From positions 1 through 15,801 of the forward strand of contig JAIXMQ010000181.1 in the NCBI GenBank assembly GCA_025716855.1: a DNA stretch of 15,801 nucleotides, read 5' to 3'. This document shows, piece after piece, positions 1 to 9,117 of the stretch. A program made the translations under genes and the position numbers. Source of the stretch: Pilaira anomala. Its lineage: Eukaryota > Mucoromycota > Mucoromycetes > Mucorales > Mucoraceae. Each line of letters starts with the position of its first letter. The stretch's first letter is position 1. Under the pieces are notes generated by a model. The model was not told the origin of the DNA and did not search any database. It was given only the letters and a program-made list of their open reading frames with translations.

Positions 1-332
1 AAGATGTCGAACGTGCTTTTGGAGTGTTACAAGCTCGTTTTACTATTGTAAAGAATCCGGCCCGATTGTGGAAACCGGAAGATATTAAGGCTGTAATGAA
101 AGCTTGTATCATCTTGCATAATATGATTGTCGAAGATGAGAGAGGACAGAATCTTGGATATGATTATGACAATAATCATTCTGCACCTGTCGAAGCCCCT
201 CCTTTTCCAGTAAGCATAGCTGACGAGTTCAGTGCATTTATGAATAGATACTTCAGTATTAGAGATGAAGAGACACACTGCAATCTCCAAAACGATTTGA
301 TTGAGCATTTGTGGAGCAAGGCTGGTGACTAA
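1..332 (+). CDS. Harbinger DDE transposase, C-terminal part of last exon (Harb-1L)
   Basis: This is the C-terminal end of a PIF/Harbinger nuclease (DDE_Tnp_4 type), cut by the window start. The first complete codon is at 3-5. The visible part begins DVERAFGVLQARF, the conserved block that carries the catalytic Glu of the DDE triad, followed by MKACIILHNMIVEDER, another family hallmark. It ends at a TAA stop at 330-332. It matches the last exon of the complete copy at 12114-12476 except for one visible Glu/Lys difference (APVEAP against APVKAP). The family cuts and joins element ends in the nucleus together with a Myb-like partner, whose gene faces this one 79 bp away. The upstream exon with the two Asp residues lies outside the window. 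Confidence 0.92.
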   Translation, partial: DVERAFGVLQARFTIVKNPARLWKPEDIKAVMKACIILHNMIVEDERGQNLGYDYDNNHSAPVEAPPFPVSIADEFSAFMNRYFSIRDEETHCNLQNDLIEHLWSKAGD

Positions 333-411
333 ATCTAAAAAAAAATAAATAAATATAGTTACTACATCTTTTTTTTTAATATATATATGTTAAACAAATT
401 GTTTATTTGAT

Positions 412-1445
412 TTATTTTAATTGAACTAATTTATCGGATTTTGAATCCACTACCACTTCCTCAACTTCCTCAATCATATGGACTTCTTCATCAGTCATCC
501 CGACTTCCCCAAGTACTTCGACATCGTCAGGAAGTTCCCCAACCTCCACTTCAAAGAAATCATCCTGAGAAACCCCCTTGTGTATCTCTTCAGAACTCGT
601 CATAGTTCTCATTGCTTCTACTTGAAGTCTACCTTCCTTGCACATGCGCTCGTATATTTCCCTTTTTTTATGATAGAAATATACTTGTGACCAATTATCA
701 GTAAGGTCAGCAAGATTTATACTCATAATTTGGGCTTCGAAAGCCTCTCTGGTATCCTTCCTCTTTGCTTGCATAAGCGCATTGCTGATCTTAAGCTCCT
801 TAGAAAACTCTTCTGAGCCATCACCGTGTTTGCGCTTCTCCTGTTCAGCAAGCTTCTTGGCTTGTTTAACCCCAATAGGTCTTGCAAGTTCCCCACCAGT
901 AGAACCCTCTTCGCCGGCCGAAGATGTTTTGTTGCTGCTGCATTCTAAATGGGATCGCCACTTAGGTGCATCACTCAGAATAGACCAACAGTGGATCAAA
1001 GTGAAAGCCTTATTTGCCGTAGACTTCTCACGGAACATCTTCGAGGCTTGTACAACCTTTTAAAAAGATATGTGATTAGTATATTTCAACAATTAGATAT
1101 GCTTACATATTTTACCATTGCATCACCATTGACACCGCTCTGATTGAGCTTCTTCACCTGCTCCAAGTAACCGCAGAACTTCGAAACTTGTCCTTGAATG
1201 ATAGTCCATCGATTAGACAAGGATGTTACATTACGCACAGTAATTTTCTCCTTCAAATTTAAATTGAAATCCTCTTCAATACGATTCCACATTTGAGTCG
1301 TGGTTTGGGAACGACCAATAAGTGGATCCGAAGAGATTCCAACCCAAGAACGACACAATTGCTCATCTTCATATACTGTCCAGTTCTGACCACGGGCAGA
1401 CTTTTTGGTTTTTCCTAATGTTGTTGTAGTGTTTGGGGTAGCCAT
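412..1445 (-). CDS. Harbinger Myb/SANT-like partner protein (Harb-1L copy)
   Basis: This encodes a 327-residue protein in two exons, 1445-1107 and 1056-412, with a 50-nt GT...AG intron at 1057-1106 that sits between codons. An ATG also exists 18 nt upstream at 1463, but the ATG at 1445 (MATPN) has a better context. Residues about 20-100 form a Myb/SANT-like domain (GQNWTVYEDEQL at its start). The second exon resembles the plant NAM-associated or GT-type C-terminal region, with CWSIL...PKW. The tail is strongly acidic. In PIF/Harbinger systems such a protein binds the element ends and helps import the nuclease; that role is inferred here. Compared with the 10978-12032 copy it lacks one Ser and a six-residue acidic repeat and has about seven substitutions; the frame is intact. 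Confidence 0.88.
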
Positions 1446-1532
1446 TTTTAAAAAGATTATCAATTGATTTTTTGAATATATATAAAAAAAAAAAAAGAAA
1501 ACGAGAAAATCTTGTGAAGAATCTTTATTTTA

Positions 1533-1535
<3 letters not shown>

Positions 1536-1565
<30 letters not shown>
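1536..1565. repeat. T30 homopolymer in Harb-1L 5' region
   Basis: A run of 30 T lies upstream of the Myb-like gene. The other copy has A28 at the matching place (10853-10880). A second run upstream of the same gene is A13 here (1484-1496) but T21 in the other copy (10921-10941), so these runs vary in length between the two copies. Confidence 0.9.
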
Positions 1566-1566
<1 letters not shown>

Positions 1567-1677
1567 TATGGGATCCGAGGATCCGTTTTATTTTTATATT
1601 TTTTTAATATATTGTTTAATTTAAAAAAATTTTAAATAATTTGACTTGCATTGTTAATTTAACAAATATTCCGCACG

Positions 1678-1749
1678 ACCATTGGGGATGAGATTTGTTA
1701 AATTTTTTGTTTAATTTAACATTTAACGTGACCGTTGGGGATGCTCTAA
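1678..1749. repeat. Harb-1L terminal and subterminal repeats plus TAA target site
   Basis: ACCGTTGGGGATGCTC ends at 1746 and a related copy, ACCATTGGGGATG, lies inside at 1678-1690. The same pair of motifs occurs at both ends of the complete copy. TAA at 1747-1749 is the probable duplicated target (a TWA site, typical of PIF/Harbinger). Confidence 0.8.
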
Positions 1750-2076
1750 TCCAGCCAATTTTTCACTTACCTCTTTCCCTTCTTTAAGTAACAAAAAATG
1801 AATAGAAACATTATTCCACAAGTACAAGCTAGTAGCGTTGGCCTTAGAGCTAATTCTACTGCTGATATTTTTAACAGACAGCAACAACAACAACAGCAAC
1901 CTTGGGTAGCTGAGATCCGTGACCTTCGTCGGCAACATGCAGTCATCACGGCTGAATTAAGACGTTTGACTGATCAGCAAACGTTCTCGGTTATGACTCG
2001 CTTCCGACAAACGTGGCCCAAGGACAAGCATCTTCAGGTAAATAATTCAAATGCGAGTAATAGCTTAAAAAATAAC

Positions 2077-2077
<1 letters not shown>

Positions 2078-2105
<28 letters not shown>
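2078..2105. repeat. A28 run at the 3' end of gene A intron 1
   Basis: A run of 28 A leads straight into the inferred acceptor AG at 2105-2106. Fungal acceptors are usually preceded by pyrimidines, so this is unusual and could weaken splicing. Confidence 0.85.
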
Positions 2106-2108
<3 letters not shown>

Positions 2109-2670
2109 TATTGTTAGAAATACAATCAAGTCTTATCCTGAACAATTTGACATGAATATAGCCGGCATGTTAACAGGTACCAACAGAGCAGTATACAACG
2201 GTATCAAGGAAGCTTTAGTTCTATCAAGCTACTACAAAGAAAAAATATGTGACGCTGATGGAGTACTTCTCTATGGCAGAGAGAAGTACCTCAAATTCAT
2301 CTGCAGAGGTGTTTAAGATGCCATGAAGAAGAAAAAGAAGAGAGAACAGTTGGAGCTTGCTGTTCTTAGAGCCTCAAACATGAGAAACTGTTTGAAAGCT
2401 AGAAGAAACAGAGTAAGTTTTTTTTTTATAACTTGCTAATTCTTATATAACTAACCTTTTGGTTCTTTTTTAGAAATTGAAGAAAAGAGTTGACGCTTTG
2501 GCGACCAACTTAGATTTCATTGCAGCTGAAATGGAAATTCCAGCAAATGAATGCAAAGCGTTTGTTGTTGCTGGATGCATGTCAGAAGAAGAGGATGATG
2601 AAATTGACACTTACACAGATAAGGCAATTTCAATCAAGGTAGTTGTGCCTGGATGGAGAAGTGAAACGGT

Positions 2671-2694
2671 AAAAAAAAAAAAAAAAAAAAAAAA
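2671..2694. repeat. A24 run just inside gene A intron 3
   Basis: The run of 24 A follows the inferred donor GT at 2669-2670 directly, giving the intron start GTAAAA. It lengthens the intron to 87 nt, the longest of the three in this gene. Confidence 0.85.
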
Positions 2695-2956
2695 GAATAC
2701 AAGAAAATAAATACTCACACAAACAACCAATCATCAAGTTGAATAATTATTCAAGCTTCTCGATGATCCTCGTGTACATCGTACAAATTACTCTGCCCCC
2801 AGCAAGCCAAGAACTTCCGAGGTACGTCCTTTGAATATTCCTGCAAAGGTTGTTCAAATGAGACTTCCTGGTTGGGGATTTCAATAAAAGTTAAACCAAC
2901 TTGCTTTTTTTTTAAAAAAAATATAAATGTGATAATAATTACCATGTCTAAATAAT

Positions 2957-5567
2957 TTATTCGGTAATTCGTCTTGGCAAAGTAATAACAATGTTGCAGT
3001 TTTTAAGTTTGTTAAGGTAAATTCCAATAGGAGAATGTATGTTGTGAATGGGTAAGATATCCAATACGGAGGGATCTGTAAAAGTGTTTGAATAGCATTT
3101 GCTGTTGATGGTATCGAACGTGGTGACAAGAGATTCAGAATTTAATTCTTTGTACCAACGAACGTAAGCAAATGTAAAAGTAGTTGTTTGGAGTTGGTTG
3201 TTGTTGTTTAAAATTGAAATAGAATGTCTAAAAAAAAATTGGATTTGTGCAGGACGAAGTTGATGATCCACAGTATTTTGGCTGGTATCTCGGAAATACG
3301 CCTGAATATAGCTACTTCTAAAGGATGTTGCTTCTAAACTATTGTATTTTTGCCCGAGAATACTTACTGATTTTAATTTGGCAATTTTGTGATCGACTAC
3401 TACAGTCTCTACTACGTTTCCACTAAGATTTATCATTTCTGTAATTTCTTCATCTTTACCATAAATGTACGGAAGGTCGTCATCAGGGTTAAAACACATT
3501 TTGTAATATTCTATAAGTTGTATGTATTCCACTTCCTTCAAAAGACTATACAATCTATTGATCTTCAATGACTGGACAGTACTATAGGGTAAAGCTTCAT
3601 AACCAAGTGCAATGTTACTAGGCTAGACCCATCAAGACTACCACATATTCGATAAACTCAATAAGATTGTAATCATCGTCTTTAGCAACTTCCAGCTCTT
3701 GTAACAAATAGGCATCTTGATATTGTTTTTCCCCCAGAGCCGTAAATATTGTTACCAATGTAAACTGATTTCAATTGTTCTATGTCAACACCAGGACCCA
3801 TATCAGGAAGATATCCAGAAAAAAAATCTTCACGGTGGATTCGACGTAAGAAAGATTTGGCAATAGTTGTTTCGATTGATCCTTTGTGATTTGTTTTGGC
3901 TTGTTTAAGATCCATGTTAAATCTTTCATAACCAAAAGCATGATGAGAATGCCATGGTCCAAAGTCTAACATTTGCTCCAGAAGATGAATATGATAATGT
4001 ATATTACCTGCAACAATAAATTAAGTGGATCAGTATATACAAAAAAAAAATGTGTGTGTATGTATATTACCATATAAACTTCTTTGCCGTATAATGATTC
4101 GAATTGTTTACAGAAAGTTACACTTTAGCATGACAAGCCTTGGCATCAGAAATTGAAATGTTGGGCATGCTCATTATTTGCATAGCACCAACAAAACCAT
4201 CCAGTTGTTGTAGTTAATACTGGGTATATTTGATTTCAATAATAAAGGTGAAAGAAACAAAGAAAAAATCCGCCATTCATCAGCTTTGAAATAAGAAAAC
4301 CCTTCACCAGTAGTAATCTTTCTTGTAATTGATGAAGTATCATATCCAATAGGCATCAAAATATTTGAACAAAGCTCGGCCATATTTTTCATCTTGGCCT
4401 GGAGTCAAAAAAAAGGTGAAAAAAATGTGATGCATTATTCTTTTACATGTACCCATCCAAACATTATGCATAGGATCGTATACTGGAAAACAATCACGTC
4501 AAAATAGGAAGATCGTGAAACACACTCCACCTAGTACCGTTAGATTGAACTAATCTTTGGCGTTCGGCTTCTGTGGTTGCACACTTCCATGTCAATGCAT
4601 GTTCCAAATTTGATGCTTTTGTTCTTCTTCGGCCAGTTATTATCCCATCCACCGGAATAATCTCTCTTGGTTCACCCTCAACCACAGCAGGCATGCAATA
4701 ATCGCACTTGCGACATCCAAAAAAAGAATTGTGTGCACTAAAACCAAACACTTTGGCAGCCGCAGGTAAGTCAAGACTTCCTAAGATGAGAGCGCCACGA
4801 ACTAAGACCTCACCAGTATTTGTCATCATGTAGACACCGACATTCATCAGTGTCTTGAGTTCATCTACAAGAGGTCTCATGTAATTGTTCGTTTGAGATG
4901 TCTTACTTTCTCCGGGACCAGGCATCAATCCTATAAAAACAACGTTTGTTCTCAGGTTTCGCAATTTACGATCCAAGTTTAAAATTGTCATGTAAATTGC
5001 TCCAACTGAGTAAACAGAGTTTGAATAGGGCTGATACCAGTCCACGTTCAAACTGAACATTAAGTTCGACGTTGAAAGTTCCACAAATGGCGACTCATCA
5101 TTAGGGTTAATCTTGAACTTGGTCCATACTTCGCCGTCCATGATGTCAAAAAGATAATTTGTATTTTGTAATTTGCGTTTTCTCCAGGAGTTGATATTTT
5201 CCATAAATCCATCACGTAAAAAGAAAGTTTTCAGTGTTGAAATAATTGAATTGTAATTATAGATACGCAAAGGGTTGAATTTTCCAGATTTCGTAATTGA
5301 GTAAAGGTCTGTTCCACATGTGTGTAAAACACGACGGGTGACACTTGATACATGAGTGGCAAAGGTACAGAGTGGGTTCTTTTTACGCTCATCGTTGATT
5401 TCGGATAAAGGATAAATTGAATGACATTGTTTGCAGCAGACGTATTGGATAATCCCTTTATAAAATTTTCTTGGAATTTCATCCTTGATACAAATGTTGA
5501 TAACTTTTTTGGGAAGCGATAATTTAAGTTCAAAAAAGCCAAAGCAAAGTTGAAAAACATCATCATA
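2957..5567 (-). pseudogene. tnp2/CMC-type transposase, central and C-terminal part, frameshifted
   Basis: This is the larger part of a transposase of the tnp2 (CACTA/CMC, Plavaka-like) type, separated from its N-terminus by Harb-2. Conserved blocks, in order: a membrane-like hydrophobic stretch ending RFPKKLSTFVSRMKF, VCCKQCHSIYPLSE with a C-x2-C pair, FVELSTSNLMFSLNVDWYQP, VFIGLMPGPGE, FGFSAHNSFFGCRKCDYC, VYDPMHN at about 4463-4480 (the family's conserved Asp block), GEGFSYFKADEWRIF, MLDFGPWHSHHAFGYERFN and FFFRHSI...FAYVRWYKE near the end. Reading through these blocks needs frame changes near 5455-5490, 4470-4500, 4115-4125, 3725-3740 and 3615-3625, plus one or two introns (a likely one at about 4008-4069). 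It cannot make a full protein as it stands. The stop at 2957-2959 overlaps AATAAA. The family assignment is firm; the exact exon structure is not. Confidence 0.85.
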
Positions 5568-5785
5568 GGGCGTTCTCAAGCAAAAAAAAATAATAAAACG
5601 GAGCTGAAAAATAGCGAAAAAAGTATTGACTAGAATAGTAATTGTAAACTTTAAATTTTTTTTTCCACAGCCAAATTTCAAAATGTGTAACAATTTCAAA
5701 AAACATTCCCAAAAGGTCAATGTTGGCCAGTATTTCTTGCCAACATTGACGTTTTGGGAATGTTTTTTACTTTTTGAGAATGTTT
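5565..5785. repeat. Harb-2 left target site (ATA) and 218-bp terminal inverted repeat
   Basis: ATA at 5565-5567 is followed by the repeat at 5568-5785. By eye it matches the reverse complement of 8897-9114 except for one base (G at 5751 facing G at 8931, which should be complementary). Inside it, 5698-5727 and 5739-5768 are inverted copies of each other around an 11-base loop, with one mismatch in 30. The motif ACATTCCCAAAA and its variant ACATTCTCAAAA recur in both orientations, and such repeats are candidate binding sites for the element's Myb-like protein. Confidence 0.88.
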
Positions 5786-5913
5786 AAGGTTCTAATAAAT
5801 TTTGTATCACGGAACCACTAAAATAACTTTGCTTTTGTGTCAAAAAAATTTATTTTCTTACTCTTGTTTCCTTTCCTTTTTATTTCATAAAGTATTATTC
5901 ACATAAAATAAAA

Positions 5914-7176
5914 ATGTTCACAACTATTCGTTTTGATTCCCCTGATGATATTCCCAACACTCCCGTCCCCAACACCCCCGCCCCCGGTACTCCTAGTGAA
6001 CCTACTACTACTGCCAACTCATCTGGAAGAGGTCGTTCGTGGCAATTACGAGAGACACTTTTGCTAATTGAAACATATGATTCAAAACTCGAGCAGCTCG
6101 ATAATTCAAGAACAGCGAATGAAAAACATGAGATTTTGAATGCCTTGGCTGTAGAGTTTAACAGCAATACAATTGAAGGAAGACGAACACTGGAGCAGAT
6201 AACGAGTAAGTGGAATTCTCTTGTTTCATACTTCAAAAGAGAAGTTTCAAGACTTGGTTCCACTGGTCAATCTGGAGTACTTGCTGACCCGTTGTTCAAA
6301 AAGCTGAACGAAGTAATTGCCAAATTTCCCTCGGTTATAGCACCATTCGTTTATTGTTCTGAAATACAAAGGTACATTGACAACCGTATTCAGCAAATCA
6401 ATGGCCCACTTGCTCCTTCACCTTCATCACCTGAAGTCGAACGTAGACGCCCTTCAGTCTCACCAGAGCTGGAACCAGCTAGTTCAAGATTGAGAACATC
6501 TTCTCCACCACCTCTTCCAACAACAACAGCAACAACCGCACCCCCACCACCACCACCCCCTTCACCTTCTCCAGCAGCAACAGCACCCCCACCTCCACCC
6601 ACTCATCCAGTAGCAACAGCAACTCCACCTCCTCCTTACGTATTAACCGTAACACCACCCCCTCCTTATTCAACAGGTAACTTACCTCCACCTTCATCTC
6701 TCGCAACAACAACTACTTCACGTTCACGTTCGCCTCTAGCAACAACAGATACTCCACCTTTACCTTCAACACCACCAGTAGCACCTCCCGTAGCAGCAAC
6801 AGCACCAGCAACAGCACCTCGAATTTCAGTAACAGCAGCAGCAACAACACCAGCAGCAACAATACCAGCACCTCGTCCTCGTAGATCTACAGCAGCAGCA
6901 TCCAGTTCTGATGACGCAGATCTGTTAGCTACAATCAGAGGATTCAACACGGATAACAACAACAGGTTCAATGAATACATGCAGTTCCAACGTTCCTTTC
7001 AACAAGATTTTCGCGATGCAATGAGTACGCAAAATACAATTATGGCTCAGCAATTTAACTATAATATGGCACATGATAATGCTGTTATTGCTGAAAATCG
7101 TGAAACCAGACGTGCAATTCAAGAACAAACAAACATTTTACTTGAAATGCTTCATAGAGTTACTCGCAATCCATAA
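5914..7176 (+). CDS. Harb-2 Myb/SANT-like protein with long proline-rich middle
   Basis: This is a single-exon gene for 420 residues. Residues about 41-110 form a Myb/SANT or trihelix-like domain, with RSWQLRETLLLIETYDSKL at its start and ITSKWNSLVSYFKRE at its end; Trp43 and Trp100 are typical core positions. Residues about 165-325 are low complexity, rich in Pro, Thr, Ala and Ser, and coded by CAR, ACA and CCA-type repeats (6520-6900). Residues about 340-420 are helical and Gln/Asn-rich (FQRSFQQDFRDAM), possibly a coiled coil for partner binding. In PIF/Harbinger elements this protein binds the element ends and works with the nuclease; that role is inferred from its position. It faces the transposase gene with 73 bp between stops. 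A purely host transcription factor is unlikely given its place inside the terminal repeats. Confidence 0.85.
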   Translation: MFTTIRFDSPDDIPNTPVPNTPAPGTPSEPTTTANSSGRGRSWQLRETLLLIETYDSKLEQLDNSRTANEKHEILNALAVEFNSNTIEGRRTLEQITSKWNSLVSYFKREVSRLGSTGQSGVLADPLFKKLNEVIAKFPSVIAPFVYCSEIQRYIDNRIQQINGPLAPSPSSPEVERRRPSVSPELEPASSRLRTSSPPPLPTTTATTAPPPPPPPSPSPAATAPPPPPTHPVATATPPPPYVLTVTPPPPYSTGNLPPPSSLATTTTSRSRSPLATTDTPPLPSTPPVAPPVAATAPATAPRISVTAAATTPAATIPAPRPRRSTAAASSSDDADLLATIRGFNTDNNNRFNEYMQFQRSFQQDFRDAMSTQNTIMAQQFNYNMAHDNAVIAENRETRRAIQEQTNILLEMLHRVTRNP

Positions 7177-7249
7177 AAAATTAAAATCATTATTAGTAAT
7201 TGTTAATAAAGTCTTTTCATTTGTATTAAAATACGTATTTTTATTTTTA

Positions 7250-8757
7250 CTACAACAACTCACTAAACCATCTATTGAGACGATTTCTATGAGTTCGACC
7301 AATTGAAAAAGAAGCGCCTTCATAAGTGAATTCATCTTCGTATACATCATCTTCATCGTCTTCGTCATCGTTGTCAATATTTGCGTCAAAGAAGTTGTCG
7401 TCATCATCGATACAAATGTTGTGTAAAATGCATGCTGCGACAATTGTTTTACAAACATCTTCAACATCGATCATATACAAATGTTTCGTAATGAATCTCC
7501 AACGGGCAGAAAGGATCCCAAATGCTCGTTCAATTGACATTCTTGCCGACGAATGGACTTTGTTGAACTTGCGTTTGGATCTTGCATCCTCTGAGTTACC
7601 TGTAACCTCAGAAGAGGGATAAGGAACCACAATGTATTGCGACAAAGGGTACGCAGAGTCTAAAATAAATATTTGAAATTGTTAAATTATATACACATTT
7701 GTGTCAATATGAAAATTGAAATTATATATCGCGACAGTTACCTGCAATAATATATCCACCTAAAGGAAAATGTGTGGCGGGTTCAAGTACGTACTTTTGA
7801 GCAATAGCAGACCATTGGTAAGCACTTGCATCATGAGTACGACCTAATGAAACTTAGTGAGTACGATGATGTATTTAGTTTCTAAAAACAATAAATGTAT
7901 TTACCTGAATCGCCAACACGAATGTAAGTAAACTTACATTGATGATCACAGACTGCTGTCAATTTCATGGAAAAGTCGTTCTTGCGATCTCTCCAATGCT
8001 CAGCATGTTCTCTTGGTGCTTCAATCTTCACGTTTTTACCGTCAAGTGCACCAATAACACGTGGCAGGCGACGAATTCCAACACCTGGCACACCTCCCTC
8101 AGGCCATTCAAATCTGTTGTGGATTTCGATGATTCTTCCAACATCTTTTGGCCACGTAATGATCCCACCGTATACATTGTGGAGAGCATCCAAAAATCTT
8201 CTAAAAAAATTGATATAGCTGCCATGGGATACACCGAATGCTATATTGGCTGTTCGGTAACCAATGTGACAGTTAGCTAACCGCCATATGGCACAAGAAA
8301 TTTGGATGTAGGGTGGTGTGTGGTTGTGAGCTGTCGATGTAAAAGCTGGATCGTTACTAAGGTCGTTGACCAGCTTTTCGAACCTCGTACGGTTCATACG
8401 ATACATGGCACGGAAACTGGTACGTGGGTTATCGTCATCGACCAAACGAGAGTGGCCGATTTGCCAGTAATGTTGGTCAGAGAATGAACCACTTGGTGTT
8501 TCGACTCTAACGACGGTTCGAGTGCCGGTGATCAAGAAAGGCATGGCCTCGAAAAGGGAAGGGATGTCGAAAAAAAATGTTGAATGCAACAGAAAGTTTT
8601 GTTGATCCAACATAATGCGTGCGTAATTTGCCAAAGCGAAAGGAGCGAAATGACGTACACGTTGTTGCAAGAGTTCCTCTTGTCGCAAGAGTTCTTCTTC
8701 TTGCTTCTTAAGTACTAAGATGGCTGTAATTAAAGCTGTTACTACTGGAGTGTTCAT
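7250..8757 (-). CDS. Harb-2 DDE (Harbinger-type) transposase, three exons
   Basis: The gene encodes 454 residues in exons 8757-7905, 7843-7742 and 7659-7250. The introns are 61 and 82 nt (7844-7904 and 7660-7741), both GT...AG; each splits a codon after its first base and the phases match. The N-terminus has a Glu/Gln-rich helix (EEELLRQEELLQQRV). The DDE_Tnp_4 blocks are clear: VIGALDGKNVKI (Asp239), RTHDASAYQ (Asp289), ADSAYPL (Asp319) and SIERAFGILSARW (Glu362), then IVAACILHNICID. The likely catalytic triad is Asp239, Asp319 and Glu362. The C-terminal tail is acidic (DNDDEDDEDDVYEDE). The family cuts at element ends in the nucleus. All catalytic residues are present and there is no frame break, so the protein is probably active. 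AATAAA lies a few bases after the stop. Confidence 0.93.
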
Positions 8758-8896
8758 TTAATTTTTTAAAGAATAAGAAATAATAATAAAAAAGATATTT
8801 TTTTTTTGTAAAGTAATAAAATGGGAGGATAACAATTTTTGGGAGAAATAAATTATGTACTACGCTGTCCTACAATATCGGGCGTCAAAAGCTTCA

Positions 8897-9117
8897 AAAC
8901 ATTCTCAAAAAGTAAAAAACATTCCCAAAAGGTCAATGTTGGCAAGAAATACTGGCCAACATTGACCTTTTGGGAATGTTTTTTGAAATTGTTACACATT
9001 TTGAAATTTGGCTGTGGAAAAAAAAATTTAAAGTTTACAATTACTATTCTAGTCAATACTTTTTTCGCTATTTTTCAGCTCCGTTTTATTATTTTTTTTT
9101 GCTTGAGAACGCCCATA
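8897..9117. repeat. Harb-2 right 218-bp terminal inverted repeat and target site (ATA)
   Basis: This is the right arm at 8897-9114, followed by ATA at 9115-9117. It carries the same internal hairpin as the left arm, here a perfect 30-bp stem (8914-8943 with 8955-8984) around the loop AAGAAATACTG. Terminal repeats of this length are long for PIF/Harbinger elements, which usually have tens of bases. Confidence 0.88.

Larger units (their letters stand above)
1..1746 (-). mobile_element. PIF/Harbinger transposon copy Harb-1L, cut by the window start
   Basis: This stretch is a near-identical reverse complement of 10672 to about 12445, so it is a second copy of the same element in the opposite orientation. 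It ends at 1746 with the terminal repeat GAGCATCCCC (read on the minus strand) followed by TAA at 1747-1749, the likely 3-bp target duplication; the other end is outside the window, so this cannot be confirmed. It contains the end of the DDE transposase gene on the plus strand and a complete Myb/SANT gene on the minus strand. Differences from the other copy are a few substitutions, two short in-frame indels and homopolymer lengths, which suggests a recent common source. Confidence 0.9.
1798..2887 (+). pseudogene. Gene A: unknown four-exon gene with one in-frame stop
   Basis: I do not recognise this family. Four exons fit together with all introns between codons: 1798-2037, 2107-2412, 2474-2668 and 2756-2887, giving 290 codons plus stop. 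Introns are 69, 61 and 87 nt, all GT...AG. Exon 1 has a polyglutamine run (Q7) followed by a charged helix (WVAEIRDLRRQHAVI). Exon 2 reads GIVRNTIKSYPEQF and later a basic KKKKKREQLELAVLRASN stretch; exon 3 is acidic in the middle (SEEEDDEIDTY); exon 4 ends MRLPGWGFQ. Codon 150 is TAA (2314-2316), although frame and protein character continue on both sides; a C-to-T change of a Gln codon would explain it. The gene starts only 51 bp from the Harb-1L end, so its promoter may be displaced. The stop overlaps AATAAA. It could be a recent pseudogene or, less likely, a gene with an alternative splice around the stop. Confidence 0.72.
5568..9114. mobile_element. PIF/Harbinger-like transposon Harb-2, complete, nested in tnp2/CMC gene
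   Basis: The element is 3547 bp long with 218-bp terminal inverted repeats that begin GGGCGTTCTCAAGC and are flanked by ATA on both sides (5565-5567 and 9115-9117). It contains two intact convergent genes, a Myb/SANT-like and proline-rich protein on the plus strand and a three-exon DDE transposase on the minus strand. The terminal sequence and proteins differ from Harb-1, so it is a separate lineage. ATA is not the usual TWA target of PIF/Harbinger, but it is the only duplication that fits. Terminal repeats with one mismatch and open frames point to a recent insertion. Confidence 0.9.

Noticed and set aside
1798..2887. Gene A as a cargo gene of the Harbinger or of the tnp2/CMC element
   Set aside because: It lies outside the Harbinger terminus and TAA site, and no terminal repeat encloses it with the transposase. 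Position alone is not enough.
5568..5720. N-terminal part of the long minus-strand frame ending at 4494
   Set aside because: These residues come from the Harb-2 arm and not from the transposase. The true upstream coding sequence is at 9115 and above.
6390..6980. Gly- and Val-rich minus-strand open frames
   Set aside because: They mirror the proline-rich repeats of the plus-strand gene at 5914-7176.
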